Assembly (NCBI GenBank): GCA_030830005.1 | Contig: JAURNV010000034.1 | Location: 1-39,089 of the forward strand | Direction: 5' to 3' | DNA from: Flavobacteriaceae bacterium | GTDB lineage: Bacteria > Bacteroidota > Bacteroidia > Flavobacteriales > Flavobacteriaceae | Length of the DNA: 39,089 bases | Shown: in pieces, positions 28,310 to 37,409 of the stretch | How the letters are laid out: each line of letters opens with the position of its first letter | Numbering within the stretch: the stretch's first letter is position 1 | Made by a program: the position numbers and the translations under genes | Notes under the pieces: model-generated | Seen by the model: the letters and a program-made list of their open reading frames with translations, nothing else | Told to the model about the DNA's origin: nothing | The model's database searches: none

Positions 28310-28756
28310 TTAGTCGTAAATGTTTTTAGATTGAGTTAGGGCTATTATGGTTTCTGAAACCTCTCTAAATGCAGCAAGTTTTTTCTCACCTATTTGATTT
28401 TCTATCAACTTGTTAAATTGTAAAACAAGTGATTTTGAATAATCTCTTTTTTCAAGTCCCAAAGGGGTAAGTTTTAATAAAACACTTCTGCCATCATCAG
28501 GGTTAGGTTGACGTTCAATAAACCCTTTTTCCTCCAAAGTTTTAAGAGTTCTCGATAAACTAGTGGCTTCCATGCCCATTTTAGGAGCAATAGCTGTAGA
28601 AGGAGTGCCATGTACTGGATCTATTGAAAGCAACGCCATTCCGGTTGCTATAGTCGTGTCATGTTTAGAGGCTTCTTCATTATACATTTTGGCAATAGCT
28701 TGCCAAGTTGCTCTATAAAGGCCATCAATAGTAGGGTATGAAGTTGTTACTTGCAT
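28310..28756 (-). CDS. MarR-family transcriptional regulator of the fatty-acid operon
   Basis: This 148-residue winged-helix protein has the MarR layout: dimer helices at both ends and a central recognition region (PKMGMEATSLSRTLKTLEEK) followed by the wing RQPNPDDGRSVLLKLTPLG. Relatives in this position control beta-oxidation genes in Bacteroidetes, probably sensing acyl-CoA, though the ligand is not shown here. The ATG at 28756 is preferred to the ATG at 28771, because the latter lies on the promoter box. It heads the marR-HAD/ECH-thiolase-ACAD-M28 operon. A near-perfect palindrome overlies its promoter, so autoregulation is likely. Confidence 0.88.
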   Translation of the reverse strand: MQVTTSYPTIDGLYRATWQAIAKMYNEEASKHDTTIATGMALLSIDPVHGTPSTAIAPKMGMEATSLSRTLKTLEEKGFIERQPNPDDGRSVLLKLTPLGLEKRDYSKSLVLQFNKLIENQIGEKKLAAFREVSETIIALTQSKNIYD

Positions 28757-28760
28757 ACAC

Positions 28761-28768
28761 CAAACATA
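28761..28768 (-). promoter_or_regulatory. Putative promoter -7 box of marR operon
   Basis: On the minus strand TATGTTTG is an exact TAnnTTTG match that ends 4 bp before the ATG at 28756. No TTG is at the usual -33 spacing, and that place is covered by the palindrome. The transcript would start at or next to the ATG. Confidence 0.6.
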
Positions 28769-28771
28769 CAA

Positions 28772-28801
28772 AAAAAATACTATGCACGCATAGTATTTTT
28801 T
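28772..28801. promoter_or_regulatory. Palindromic MarR operator candidate / terminator of the acyl-CoA synthetase gene
   Basis: A perfect inverted repeat has 14-bp arms (28772-28785 and 28788-28801) around a 2-bp centre; its GC-containing core is TACTATGC-AC-GCATAGTA. It begins 4 bp upstream of the marR -7 box, so it covers the -15 to -45 region of the promoter, the classic place for a MarR repressor. It also follows the acyl-CoA synthetase stop directly and runs into eight U residues in the transcript, so it may end that gene too. Both roles are inferred. Confidence 0.75.
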
Positions 28802-30572
28802 ATAAATTGTATATTGACTCGAATAGGTTTAGGTATTTTTCCTTTATGCTCCTTCGTTTAAGTTTCATCGTAGGGGTTAGGTGTCCGTCTTGAACAGACC
28901 ACACATCGGGTGTAATGCGGATATCTTTAATTTTTTCCCATTGACCAAAGCGCTCATTGAGCAAGTTTACTTCATCCAAAATCTTCGTATAAACTTGTAT
29001 GTTGCTATTCCAACTTGAAGGTTGTGGAAGAGAAATACCTTCTTTTTTTGCCCAGGCCTCAACCGCATCAAAATTTGGTTGAATCAGAGCTGCAGGAAAT
29101 TTTTGTCCTTCGCCAATAACCATAATTTGATCAATAAATATTGACTGTTTCATGGTATTTTCAATTACTTGTGGCGCAATATATTTGCCCCCAGAGGTTT
29201 TGAACATTTCTTTTTTACGATCAGTAATTTTCAAAAACCCATCCTCATCAATATGCCCAATATCTCCGGTATGAAAATAGCCGTTTTTAAGCACCGCATC
29301 CGTTTTTTCTTTGTCTTTATAATACCCCATCATGACATTGGGCCCCTTGCACAAAATTTCACCATCTTCAGCAATCTTAACTTCGACGCCGCTAATAATA
29401 TGCCCAACAGTTCCAATACGCATTTTACCACCTCTAATGTCGTTTACTGAAATTACGGGTGAGGTTTCGGTAAGGCCATATCCTTCCACAACAGTCATTC
29501 CTGCTGCAGTAAATACTTTAGCCAATCTGGGTTGTAAGGCTGCACTTCCTGATGCAATTAGCTCTAAGTTTCCCCCTAGCGCTTCTTTCCACTTGCTAAA
29601 AATAAGCTTACGTGCAATTTTTAATTGTATTTCGTACCACCAGCCGTTTTCTCCATAAGGTTTGTAGCGAAGTCCTAAGTCAACTGCCCAATAAAATAAT
29701 TTTTGTTTTATTCCCGAAAGTTCGGCGCCGCGGGCGTATATTTTATCGTATAGCTTTTCTAGCAAGCGCGGAACTGCGGTCATTACAACAGGTTTGACCT
29801 CTTTGAGGTTGTCTCCGATAGTTTCAAGTGATTCAGCAAAATAAATTCTAGTACCCGAATACACATATAAATACAAAAGTATACGCTCATAGATATGGCA
29901 TAACGGTAAAAAGCTCAAGGACTTTGCTTTTCCGAAGGTTAACGGAAGTCTTTCTTGGCTGGCAAGAATGTTACTTACAATATTATCGTGGCTCAGCATT
30001 ACGCCTTTGGGTTTTCCTGTGGTTCCAGAAGTGTAAATGATAGTTGCTAACTCTTTAGGGTCTACCGCAGCTTTGCGGGTTTCAATTTTTTTAGCTTGCT
30101 CTTCAGTTGGCTTTTTGGATAGTAAAGACTTGAAATTTTCGCAACCTTCAATTTTATCGAAGCTGAAAACACCATTAAGCTTATCACATTGCGACTCAAT
30201 GCTTCGAACTTTTTCCAGCACTTCTTTATCCGAAACAAAGCAATAAGTTGCCTCTGCATGATTGAGAATGTAAGCGTAATCTTCAGCTGTAATTGTCGGA
30301 TAAATAGGAATATTTATAGCTCCAATTTGCGACATACCAAAATCAGCAAGCACCCATTCAGTACGATTTGTTGAAGAAATCATCGCTATTTTGTCGCCAG
30401 GTTTAACACCCAAATCAAGTAATCCAGCACTGCAATTATCCCCAAGTTCTTTAACTTCTGTAGTGGAGAACCCCTCCCATATCCCATTAACTTTGGAGTT
30501 TACCGCATTATCAAGGGGGCGGTGGGCTGCCATAAAATCGATGAAGTCAAAAAGTCTTTTTGGTGTTTCCAT
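28800..30572 (-). CDS. Long-chain fatty acid-CoA ligase (AMP-forming)
   Basis: The 590-residue enzyme activates fatty acids to acyl-CoA using ATP and feeds the beta-oxidation enzymes encoded downstream. It belongs to the ANL superfamily: the P-loop-like AMP-binding motif YTSGTTGKPKG is at residues 180-190, then VEGYGLTETSPVIS, the GYFHTGDIGHIDEDG region and the C-terminal hinge ITDRKKEMFKTSGGKYIAPQ. This is the FadD15/long-chain type common in Bacteroidetes. It shares orientation with the marR operon, and the palindrome separates the two. No promoter box is found in the 60-bp gap upstream. Confidence 0.95.
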   Translation of the reverse strand: METPKRLFDFIDFMAAHRPLDNAVNSKVNGIWEGFSTTEVKELGDNCSAGLLDLGVKPGDKIAMISSTNRTEWVLADFGMSQIGAINIPIYPTITAEDYAYILNHAEATYCFVSDKEVLEKVRSIESQCDKLNGVFSFDKIEGCENFKSLLSKKPTEEQAKKIETRKAAVDPKELATIIYTSGTTGKPKGVMLSHDNIVSNILASQERLPLTFGKAKSLSFLPLCHIYERILLYLYVYSGTRIYFAESLETIGDNLKEVKPVVMTAVPRLLEKLYDKIYARGAELSGIKQKLFYWAVDLGLRYKPYGENGWWYEIQLKIARKLIFSKWKEALGGNLELIASGSAALQPRLAKVFTAAGMTVVEGYGLTETSPVISVNDIRGGKMRIGTVGHIISGVEVKIAEDGEILCKGPNVMMGYYKDKEKTDAVLKNGYFHTGDIGHIDEDGFLKITDRKKEMFKTSGGKYIAPQVIENTMKQSIFIDQIMVIGEGQKFPAALIQPNFDAVEAWAKKEGISLPQPSSWNSNIQVYTKILDEVNLLNERFGQWEKIKDIRITPDVWSVQDGHLTPTMKLKRRSIKEKYLNLFESIYNL

Positions 30573-30632
30573 GCGCTAATTGTTTTGCTTTGACATATTG
30601 CCAGTATTCAAAAAAACGATATTTTTTTGATT

Positions 30633-33600
30633 TTACCTACTGGAAATCCAATTGAAAGCATCTTCAAAGGCTAATATCCAAGGACTTACAGTGTCTGAGC
30701 GGTCGGTAGGGTAATGGCCCCAGTTCCAAGGGAAAATAGCGCGCTCTAAGTGTGGCATCATCACCAAATGACGTCCATCGTCACTGCATAGCATTGCGGT
30801 ATTAAAGTCAGAGCCGTTAGGATTTGATGGGTATGAGTCATAAGCATATTTACCAGAAATAGCATAAGCTTTTTCTTCATTCGGGAATACAAACTTTCCC
30901 TCGCCATGAGCAGCCCATATGCCTAGTCTGCTGCCTTCCAATTGCTGAAGCATAACGGCAGGTGAGTTTTCAATAACAACATCTGTGAAAATGCATTCAA
31001 ACTTTCCAGAGTCATTATGTACCATTTTTGGCTTTTCGTTGTGATTGGGATGTAAAAGCCCCAGCTCTATAAAAAGTTGACAACCGTTACAAACTCCTAA
31101 GCTTAAGGTGTCTGGTCGCTCAAAAAACTTTTCGATAGCTTTCCGCGCCTTTTCATTGTATTTTATAGTTCCTGCCCAACCTTTTGCTGAACCCAAAACG
31201 TCTGAGTTTGAAAACCCACCAACAGCAACCAGCATTTGAACGTCAGATAAATCTTCTCTCCCTGAAGTTAAATCGGTCATGTGAACATCTTTGACTTCAA
31301 ATCCAGCGAGATGCATCATAAAAGCCATCTCTCTTTCTGAATTACTTCCTTTTTCACGTAATACGGCAGCCTTAATCTTGCGTTTTGGAAGAGGTTTTGG
31401 TTTTCCGTCAAATGTTTTAGGGAAGCTAAATTGAAGCGGAGTGATGTCAAATGATTTAAAACGCTCCATAGCTTTCTCTTCACCACTTTGTTTCTTATCT
31501 AATAAATATGAACTTTTGAACCAATGCTTTCTATGTGAAGAAATGTCAAAATTGTACTGAGAAATTCCTTTTACGGAAAGTGTGTTTGATGTTGTTACTG
31601 TGCCTATTTTTACAAGGTTAATTCCCTTGTTTGAGAGTTGTTTGGCAACATCTGATTTTACTTGGATTAATAAACCCACTTGCTCTGAAAGTAAAGTTTG
31701 TTCAACAGGCATTGAAGAATTCATAAACTCAACCTTTAGCCCCAATCCTTCAGCAGCAAAACACATTTCAAGTAAAGAAGTAATTAACCCTCCCGAACTA
31801 ATATCATGTCCAGCCGAAATTGTACCCTTGAGTAATTCATCTTGAATAGTGTTAAAAACCTTTTTAACATAAGACGCTTTGGCAACATTAGGTGCTTTTA
31901 TACCAATATGTTGTTGTAGCTGTGCGTAAGCAGAACCTCCTAAAGCTGCATTACCGTCTGACAAATCAATGTGATATACATCGCCACCATCTTTTTTAAG
32001 TTCAGGAGTGATCACCTTATCTATTGCGTGACAATGTCCTGCAGCAGATATAATTACAGTTCCTGGCGCAATCACTTCTTGGTCTTTATATTTTTGTTTC
32101 ATTGATAACGAATCTTTTCCGGTAGGAATATTGATTCCCAAATCAATGGCAAAACCAGAACATGCTTTGACAGCTTCATACAGTCGAGCATCTTCTCCAG
32201 GATTGTTACATGCCCACATCCAGTTTGCAGATAAACTTACCGATTGGAGTCCATTAGCAAGAGGTGCCCAGATGATATTTGTTAGTGCTTTGGCGATAGC
32301 ATTTTTACTGCCCAACCCTGCGTCAATTAGCCCAACAAGAGGAGCGTGACCTAGAGATGTTGCCAAGCCGTGAACACCTTCAAAATCTAGTGCTATAACT
32401 CCACAATTTGCCAACGGTAGTTGATGAGGGCCAATACATTGCTGTTGAGCAACTCTACCTGTAACGCAACGGTCAACTTTGTTGGTCAGCCAATCTTTAC
32501 AAGCTACGGCCTCGAGCTGAAGAAGCCAAGCAACTTCTTCTTCAAAAGATTTTGGTTGTGGTACATCGGCGAATGACACTTCTTTTGTAGTGTCTTTCAT
32601 AATGGTTTTGGGCGTTTTTCCAAAAAAATCAGAAAGGGCTAAATCAATCGGAGATTGTTGATGCTTTTCTGAGAAAACCTCAAAACGATTGTTTTCTTTT
32701 ATTTCGCCTACTTCAAAAATTGGAGCGCGTTCGCGAGCAGCAATTTCTTTTAATTGTTCGAACCCTTTAGCGTCAGTAATTAGCCCCATGCGTTCCTGTG
32801 ACTCATTGCCAATGATTTCTTTGGCAGAAAGTGTTTGGTCGCCTACAGGCAATTTGTCGAGTTCAATCGTTCCGCCTACATCTTCTATAAGTTCAGACAA
32901 ACAATTAAGGTGTCCCCCTGCTCCATGGTCGTGGATAGATACAATTGGATTTTTTTCTGACTCAACCGCTGCGCGTATCGTGTTAGCTACTCGCTTTTGC
33001 ATCTCAGGATTAGAACGTTGTACTGCGTTTAATTCAATCCCTGAGTCAAACTCTCCTGTATCTGCCGAAGATACTGCAGCGCCTCCCATACCAATGCGGT
33101 AATTATCGCCACCCATAACAACAATTTTATCACCCTTTTTAGGTGTTTTTTTTAGGCTTTGTTGCATTTTACCATAGCCAATTCCGCCAGCAAGCATGAT
33201 AACTTTATCAAAGCCAATCGTTTGATTGTTTTCACTGTGTTCGAAAGTAAGAAGCGATCCTGCAATGAGCGGTTGTCCAAATTTATTTCCAAAGTCAGAT
33301 GCTCCATTTGAGGCTTTTATCAAAATGTCTTCAGGGTTTTGATATAACCAAGGACGTGCCGGGATTTTTTCCCACGGTCTATTAGATTCCGTTCTGGGAT
33401 ATGCAGTCATATAAACAGCTGTACCAGCTACAGGGATGGAGCCTTGACCACCAGCCAAGCGATCTCTAATTTCACCACCTGAGCCTGTTGCTGCACCATT
33501 GAAAGGTTCAACTGTTGTGGGAAAATTATGTGTTTCAGCTTTTATAGACAATACAGAACTAAACGACTTTTTGATGTAAATGTCTGGTTTGTTTGCACTT

Positions 33601-34268
33601 TTAGGGGCAAACTGAACAAGTGTAGGTCCTTTTAAAAACGCAACATTGTCTTTGTAGGCAGAAACTAGATTACTTCCATTTTCTTTTGAAGTTTTTTTGA
33701 TAAGTTCAAATAGCGTGTGTTTTTTAGTTTTGCCGTCAATTATAAATGTTCCATTAAATATTTTATGTCGACAATGTTCAGAATTTACTTGCGAAAAACC
33801 AAACACCTCCGAATCAGTTAATTCCCTTCCTAAGCGTTTTGCTAAGCCTTCTAAATAAAGCACTTCATCAGCACTCAAAGAAAGCCCTTCTTTTTTGTTA
33901 TATGTGTCAATATCTTTTATTGAATGCACTTCTTCTGGGGTTCGCTTTGTGTCAAAAGTATGCTGATCTAACACTTTAAATCTCTGATGAATCATGCCAT
34001 CAAATGCTATCTGATCTGTTGCCCAAAACTGTTCAATACGGATGACATCGGTCAATCCCATGTTGTGACAAATTTCGACAGCATTAGTGCTCCAAGGAGT
34101 TACCATACTTATACGTGGACCTATGAGGGATTCTTGAATATATGATTTTCGTAGTAGGGGGTAGTCACTAAAAAGCCACTCCAATTTTTTTTGGTCTTCT
34201 TCCGAAACAGGAAGTTCTTTGTGAACGACATATAAGTGCTGTTTGGGGTAACCAAAAAAACAAATCAT
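30633..34268 (-). CDS. purL: Phosphoribosylformylglycinamidine synthase (large, single-chain)
   Basis: PurL performs step 4 of purine biosynthesis, turning FGAR into FGAM with glutamine and ATP. The 1211-residue protein is the large type that combines the PurS-like N-terminal region, the two synthetase halves and a C-terminal glutaminase. Visible landmarks are GFSQVNSEHCRHKIF, ATGSGGEIRD, SVSIHDHGAGGH-like IVSIHDHGAGGHLN, and in the glutaminase the nucleophile Cys in SLGVCNGCQLF with the His-Glu pair in PHLERAIFPWNWG. Length is close to E. coli PurL (1295). It has its own promoter and appears to stand alone between rsmB and the acyl-CoA synthetase. Confidence 0.97.
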   Translation of the reverse strand: MICFFGYPKQHLYVVHKELPVSEEDQKKLEWLFSDYPLLRKSYIQESLIGPRISMVTPWSTNAVEICHNMGLTDVIRIEQFWATDQIAFDGMIHQRFKVLDQHTFDTKRTPEEVHSIKDIDTYNKKEGLSLSADEVLYLEGLAKRLGRELTDSEVFGFSQVNSEHCRHKIFNGTFIIDGKTKKHTLFELIKKTSKENGSNLVSAYKDNVAFLKGPTLVQFAPKSANKPDIYIKKSFSSVLSIKAETHNFPTTVEPFNGAATGSGGEIRDRLAGGQGSIPVAGTAVYMTAYPRTESNRPWEKIPARPWLYQNPEDILIKASNGASDFGNKFGQPLIAGSLLTFEHSENNQTIGFDKVIMLAGGIGYGKMQQSLKKTPKKGDKIVVMGGDNYRIGMGGAAVSSADTGEFDSGIELNAVQRSNPEMQKRVANTIRAAVESEKNPIVSIHDHGAGGHLNCLSELIEDVGGTIELDKLPVGDQTLSAKEIIGNESQERMGLITDAKGFEQLKEIAARERAPIFEVGEIKENNRFEVFSEKHQQSPIDLALSDFFGKTPKTIMKDTTKEVSFADVPQPKSFEEEVAWLLQLEAVACKDWLTNKVDRCVTGRVAQQQCIGPHQLPLANCGVIALDFEGVHGLATSLGHAPLVGLIDAGLGSKNAIAKALTNIIWAPLANGLQSVSLSANWMWACNNPGEDARLYEAVKACSGFAIDLGINIPTGKDSLSMKQKYKDQEVIAPGTVIISAAGHCHAIDKVITPELKKDGGDVYHIDLSDGNAALGGSAYAQLQQHIGIKAPNVAKASYVKKVFNTIQDELLKGTISAGHDISSGGLITSLLEMCFAAEGLGLKVEFMNSSMPVEQTLLSEQVGLLIQVKSDVAKQLSNKGINLVKIGTVTTSNTLSVKGISQYNFDISSHRKHWFKSSYLLDKKQSGEEKAMERFKSFDITPLQFSFPKTFDGKPKPLPKRKIKAAVLREKGSNSEREMAFMMHLAGFEVKDVHMTDLTSGREDLSDVQMLVAVGGFSNSDVLGSAKGWAGTIKYNEKARKAIEKFFERPDTLSLGVCNGCQLFIELGLLHPNHNEKPKMVHNDSGKFECIFTDVVIENSPAVMLQQLEGSRLGIWAAHGEGKFVFPNEEKAYAISGKYAYDSYPSNPNGSDFNTAMLCSDDGRHLVMMPHLERAIFPWNWGHYPTDRSDTVSPWILAFEDAFNWISSR

Positions 34269-34285
34269 AGGTAATGATTAAAGTA

Positions 34286-34293
34286 CAAAAATA
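34286..34293 (-). promoter_or_regulatory. Putative promoter -7 box of purL
   Basis: On the minus strand TATTTTTG is an exact TAnnTTTG match that ends 17 bp before the purL ATG, within the 100-bp spacer after rsmB (34269-34368). No clear -33 element, purine riboswitch or hairpin terminator was recognised in that spacer. Confidence 0.5.
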
Positions 34294-34368
34294 AGGATAC
34301 TAACATTCGTATTGCTAGATTAAATCTGTAAAAAAGTAAACGAAACACCAAAATTTATCAACAAACTA

Positions 34369-35580
34369 TTAGGTTCGTAGCATACGTGCCATGTAAAACC
34401 CATCAAAACCATCTTCAGAAGGCCAATAATGTTTTTGTGCTTCTAGGGTGAATTTCCCCCCTGTTTCACTACTTAAAAAAGCAGTGATTTGGTCTTCGTT
34501 TTCTTGTGGAAGTATGGAACAAGTAGCGTAAACAAGCTTTCCGCCCGGCTTCACCATTTTGGCATATTGACGTAGAATATGTTGTTGTTCTTTAAGGATA
34601 CGTTCAATGAAGGCTTCGTTAAGTTTCCATTTCGCATCAGGGTTTCTTCGAAGTACACCTGTTCCACTGCAAGGAGCATCAATGAGCACTCTATCTGCTG
34701 TATCGTATAGTTTCTTAATTACTTTTGTGCTGTCAATCAGGCGGATTTCTATATTGTGTGCGCCTGCTCGCTTAGCCCTTCTTTTAAGTTCGTGGAGTTT
34801 GTGTTGATAAATGTCAAGCGCTATTAATTGCCCTTTATTTTCCATTTTGGCTGCTAAGTGAAGTGCTTTTCCACCTGCTCCTGCGCAAGCATCAATAACG
34901 CGCATTCCAGCAGAAACTTGAGTAAAGGGGGCAACTGTTTGTGACGCGGCATCTTGTACCTCAAACAGTCCTTTTTGAAAGGCACTTGTGCTAAACACAT
35001 TAGCCCGTTGTTCAAGGATAAGGGCATCGGCATACTTAGGCGAAGAGGTTGAGATGATTTTTTCCTCAAGCAAAACATTTCTCAGTAGTTTAGGAAGCGT
35101 TTTTAGCGTATTTGTTCGCAACACTACGGGAGCCATTGTGTTTAATGCTTGTAATTCTTTTTCCCATTTTTTTTCGCCCAAAGAAGTTACTCCTAATTCA
35201 TCTAACCAATCGGGAATTGATTCTCTGAATTTTCGCTCGTTTCTCAATGTTTCGAACTTGCCTTTTATCCGTCGAGTGGGGGTTCCTTCAAGTGGTTTCC
35301 AGTCTGGTAGCGGATACCCACGTAGTGTAGCCCAAACCGCAAAAATGCGCCATAAATCATCACGATTAAAAGGTTCTTGGACAGCTGCGATTTCTCCGTA
35401 GAGGCGTTTCCAGCGTACGATTTCATAAGTGGTTTCCGCAACAAAACCCCGATCACGACTACCCCAACGTTTATCGCTTTTGAGTATTTGGGCCACCACC
35501 TTGTCGGCGTACTTTTCCTCGTTAAAAATTTGATTTAGGCCGTTGAGTACTGCCAAGACTAGGTTTTTATGAAGTCGCAT
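34369..35580 (-). CDS. RsmB-like 16S rRNA (cytosine-5) methyltransferase
   Basis: The 403-residue protein belongs to the RsmB/NOP family, which methylates cytosine in rRNA with SAM. The SAM motif is DACAGAGGKAL at 230-240; the two catalytic cysteines are Cys304 in DAPCSGTG and Cys354 in YATCSILPQEN. The ATG at 35580 is used: the frame extends upstream to 35658, but those residues overlap the exporter gene and the conserved start MRLHKNLVLAVLNG fits 35580. It begins 4 bp after the ABC exporter gene and is the last gene of that run. Exact target cytosine is not known. Confidence 0.93.
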   Translation of the reverse strand: MRLHKNLVLAVLNGLNQIFNEEKYADKVVAQILKSDKRWGSRDRGFVAETTYEIVRWKRLYGEIAAVQEPFNRDDLWRIFAVWATLRGYPLPDWKPLEGTPTRRIKGKFETLRNERKFRESIPDWLDELGVTSLGEKKWEKELQALNTMAPVVLRTNTLKTLPKLLRNVLLEEKIISTSSPKYADALILEQRANVFSTSAFQKGLFEVQDAASQTVAPFTQVSAGMRVIDACAGAGGKALHLAAKMENKGQLIALDIYQHKLHELKRRAKRAGAHNIEIRLIDSTKVIKKLYDTADRVLIDAPCSGTGVLRRNPDAKWKLNEAFIERILKEQQHILRQYAKMVKPGGKLVYATCSILPQENEDQITAFLSSETGGKFTLEAQKHYWPSEDGFDGFYMARMLRT

Positions 35581-35584
35581 AGCA

Positions 35585-37408
35585 TTAGTTGAAAGATTGT
35601 AGCTCAATGAGTTTTTTGTACATGCCGTTTTGAGCAATGAGCGCTTCGTGGGTGCCACGCTCTAATACCTTTCCCTTATCAAGTACCACTATCTCGTCTG
35701 CGCTTTTTATAGTCGAAAGCCTGTGTGCAATGATAAGCGAGGTGCGATTTCGCATCATTTTTTGTAGAGCATCTTGCACTAATTTTTCGGATTCAGTATC
35801 AAGTGCAGACGTTGCCTCGTCCAAAATCATTACCGGAGGGTTCTTAAGTACGGCACGGGCTATGGCAAGCCGTTGTTTTTGTCCTCCTGAAAGCTTGTTC
35901 CCGGAATCTCCTATTATCGTATCAATTCCTTGAGGAAGTTCTGCTATAAATTTGGCAGCGTTGGCAATAGCCAATGCCTGATGCAGTTCTTCGTCTGTTG
36001 CATTAGGTCTTGCTATACGTAAGTTGTTTTTAACTGAATCGTGAAAAAGAACAGCATCTTGGGTAACGTAACCAAACAGGGTTCTTAGTTCGGTTAAATC
36101 TATTTGATTTGTAGGCACACCATCAATAGTAATTGTTCCTTTTTGAGGGTCGTAAAAGCGGGCTAAAAGATTAGCGATAGTTGTTTTCCCACTTCCTGAT
36201 GAACCCACTAATGCAATCGAATTCCCTTTTGGAATACTAAGATTAAGCCCATCAATAATTTTTTCTTCTTCGTAGCTGAAATGAATGTCATTAAATACAA
36301 TTTCTTCAGAAAATTCTGGTTTGGGTGTTGGGTTTTTTGGAGATTGAATATCAGAAACGTGAAATAGATATTCCATAATGCGTTGCGCGGCAGCATTTCC
36401 CTTTCGAACGCTATAAATGGCTCTACTCATGGATTTTGCAGGTGTAAGTACTCCGTATGCAAGCCCAAGATATGTGATAAATGCTTCGCCAGTTAATGTC
36501 TGCTCAACCAAAACAAGTCGACCGCCGAAATATAAAATAACGCCAAAAACGGCAATACCTAGAAACTCACTAACTGGACTTGCAAGGCTTTGCCGATGAA
36601 CCAAATTGTTGGCAAAAGAAAATACCCTTTTGGTGATGATTGAAAACTTTTTGTTAAAAGCATTTTCGGCAGTAAAAACCTGAATTATGGGTATTCCAGT
36701 AAGCGATTCCTCTACAAAAGATAAGAGTTCACCAAACTCACGTTGTAATTTTTCTGAACGTGATTTTAAGGACTTTCCAATGATAGAAATTAGCCATCCA
36801 GCAATGGGGATAAAAATCAAAACAAAAAAGGTAAGTTTTGCACTAATTAAAAACATGCTACCAAGGGCAAAAAGTATGGTTAGGGGCTCTCTGACCAACA
36901 TTTCGATAACCGATAAGAATGAACTCTGCACTTCGTTAACATCAGCAGTAATTCGAGATAAACTATCTCCTTTTTTGTTTTCGGAGTGAAAATTAGCTGA
37001 GAATGAAATGAGTTTTGCATATAGAGCATTTTGTAAGTCTTTAACCACTCCGTTACGTAAAAAAGTTATGAAAAATATCGCACAGTAGTTAAATAGGTTT
37101 TTGAGGAAAAAAGAAATTAGTAACACGCCAATAACAACCATAAGTGCTTTCAGCGCATCATCTTGGGCGTATTGACCAACAGAAAATCGAAACGAATCGA
37201 GGGCATAATTTAGCAATTCTCCTAGCCCTTCATATTCTGGCTGTTTTGGAGGTGTTTTTTTACCTTTAAAAAGCACCTCAAGCATAGGCCAGAGTGCAAT
37301 AAACGAAACTGCGTGGAAAAAGGCATATAGTAGGTTAAACACAACATTTAATGCGATGTAACCTTTGTATGGAAGCGCATAGCGCAATATGTACCGAATA
37401 GGACTCAT
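35585..37408 (-). CDS. MsbA-like ABC exporter (fused permease and ATPase)
   Basis: This 607-residue half-transporter works as a homodimer. The membrane domain (residues about 1-325, six hydrophobic segments) is followed by an ATPase domain (about 365-607) with Walker A GSSGSGKT at 402-409, the signature LSGGQ at 506-510, Walker B ILDE at 528-531 and the switch His in IIAHRLS. Lipid A or drug export is typical of the family; the substrate here cannot be assigned. A Flavobacteriia-specific loop at 45-60 (GKKTPPKQPEYEG) lies in the first periplasmic region. It lies 1 bp after the phosphohexomutase gene and 4 bp before rsmB. Confidence 0.94.
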   Translation of the reverse strand: MSPIRYILRYALPYKGYIALNVVFNLLYAFFHAVSFIALWPMLEVLFKGKKTPPKQPEYEGLGELLNYALDSFRFSVGQYAQDDALKALMVVIGVLLISFFLKNLFNYCAIFFITFLRNGVVKDLQNALYAKLISFSANFHSENKKGDSLSRITADVNEVQSSFLSVIEMLVREPLTILFALGSMFLISAKLTFFVLIFIPIAGWLISIIGKSLKSRSEKLQREFGELLSFVEESLTGIPIIQVFTAENAFNKKFSIITKRVFSFANNLVHRQSLASPVSEFLGIAVFGVILYFGGRLVLVEQTLTGEAFITYLGLAYGVLTPAKSMSRAIYSVRKGNAAAQRIMEYLFHVSDIQSPKNPTPKPEFSEEIVFNDIHFSYEEEKIIDGLNLSIPKGNSIALVGSSGSGKTTIANLLARFYDPQKGTITIDGVPTNQIDLTELRTLFGYVTQDAVLFHDSVKNNLRIARPNATDEELHQALAIANAAKFIAELPQGIDTIIGDSGNKLSGGQKQRLAIARAVLKNPPVMILDEATSALDTESEKLVQDALQKMMRNRTSLIIAHRLSTIKSADEIVVLDKGKVLERGTHEALIAQNGMYKKLIELQSFN

Positions 37409-37409
37409 C

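Noticed and set aside
30609-30629. Inverted repeat CAAAAAAA-TATCG-TTTTTTTG between purL and the acyl-CoA synthetase gene
   Set aside because: The arms are A/T except for one pair, so the hairpin would be weak, and such repeats arise by chance in AT-rich spacers. I did not list it as a terminator.
34988-35401. Plus-strand 137-residue open frame opposite rsmB, and similar frames opposite purL, the thiolase and the acyl-CoA synthetase
   Set aside because: They lie wholly inside strong conserved genes, show no family-like sequence and no promoter or spacing of their own.
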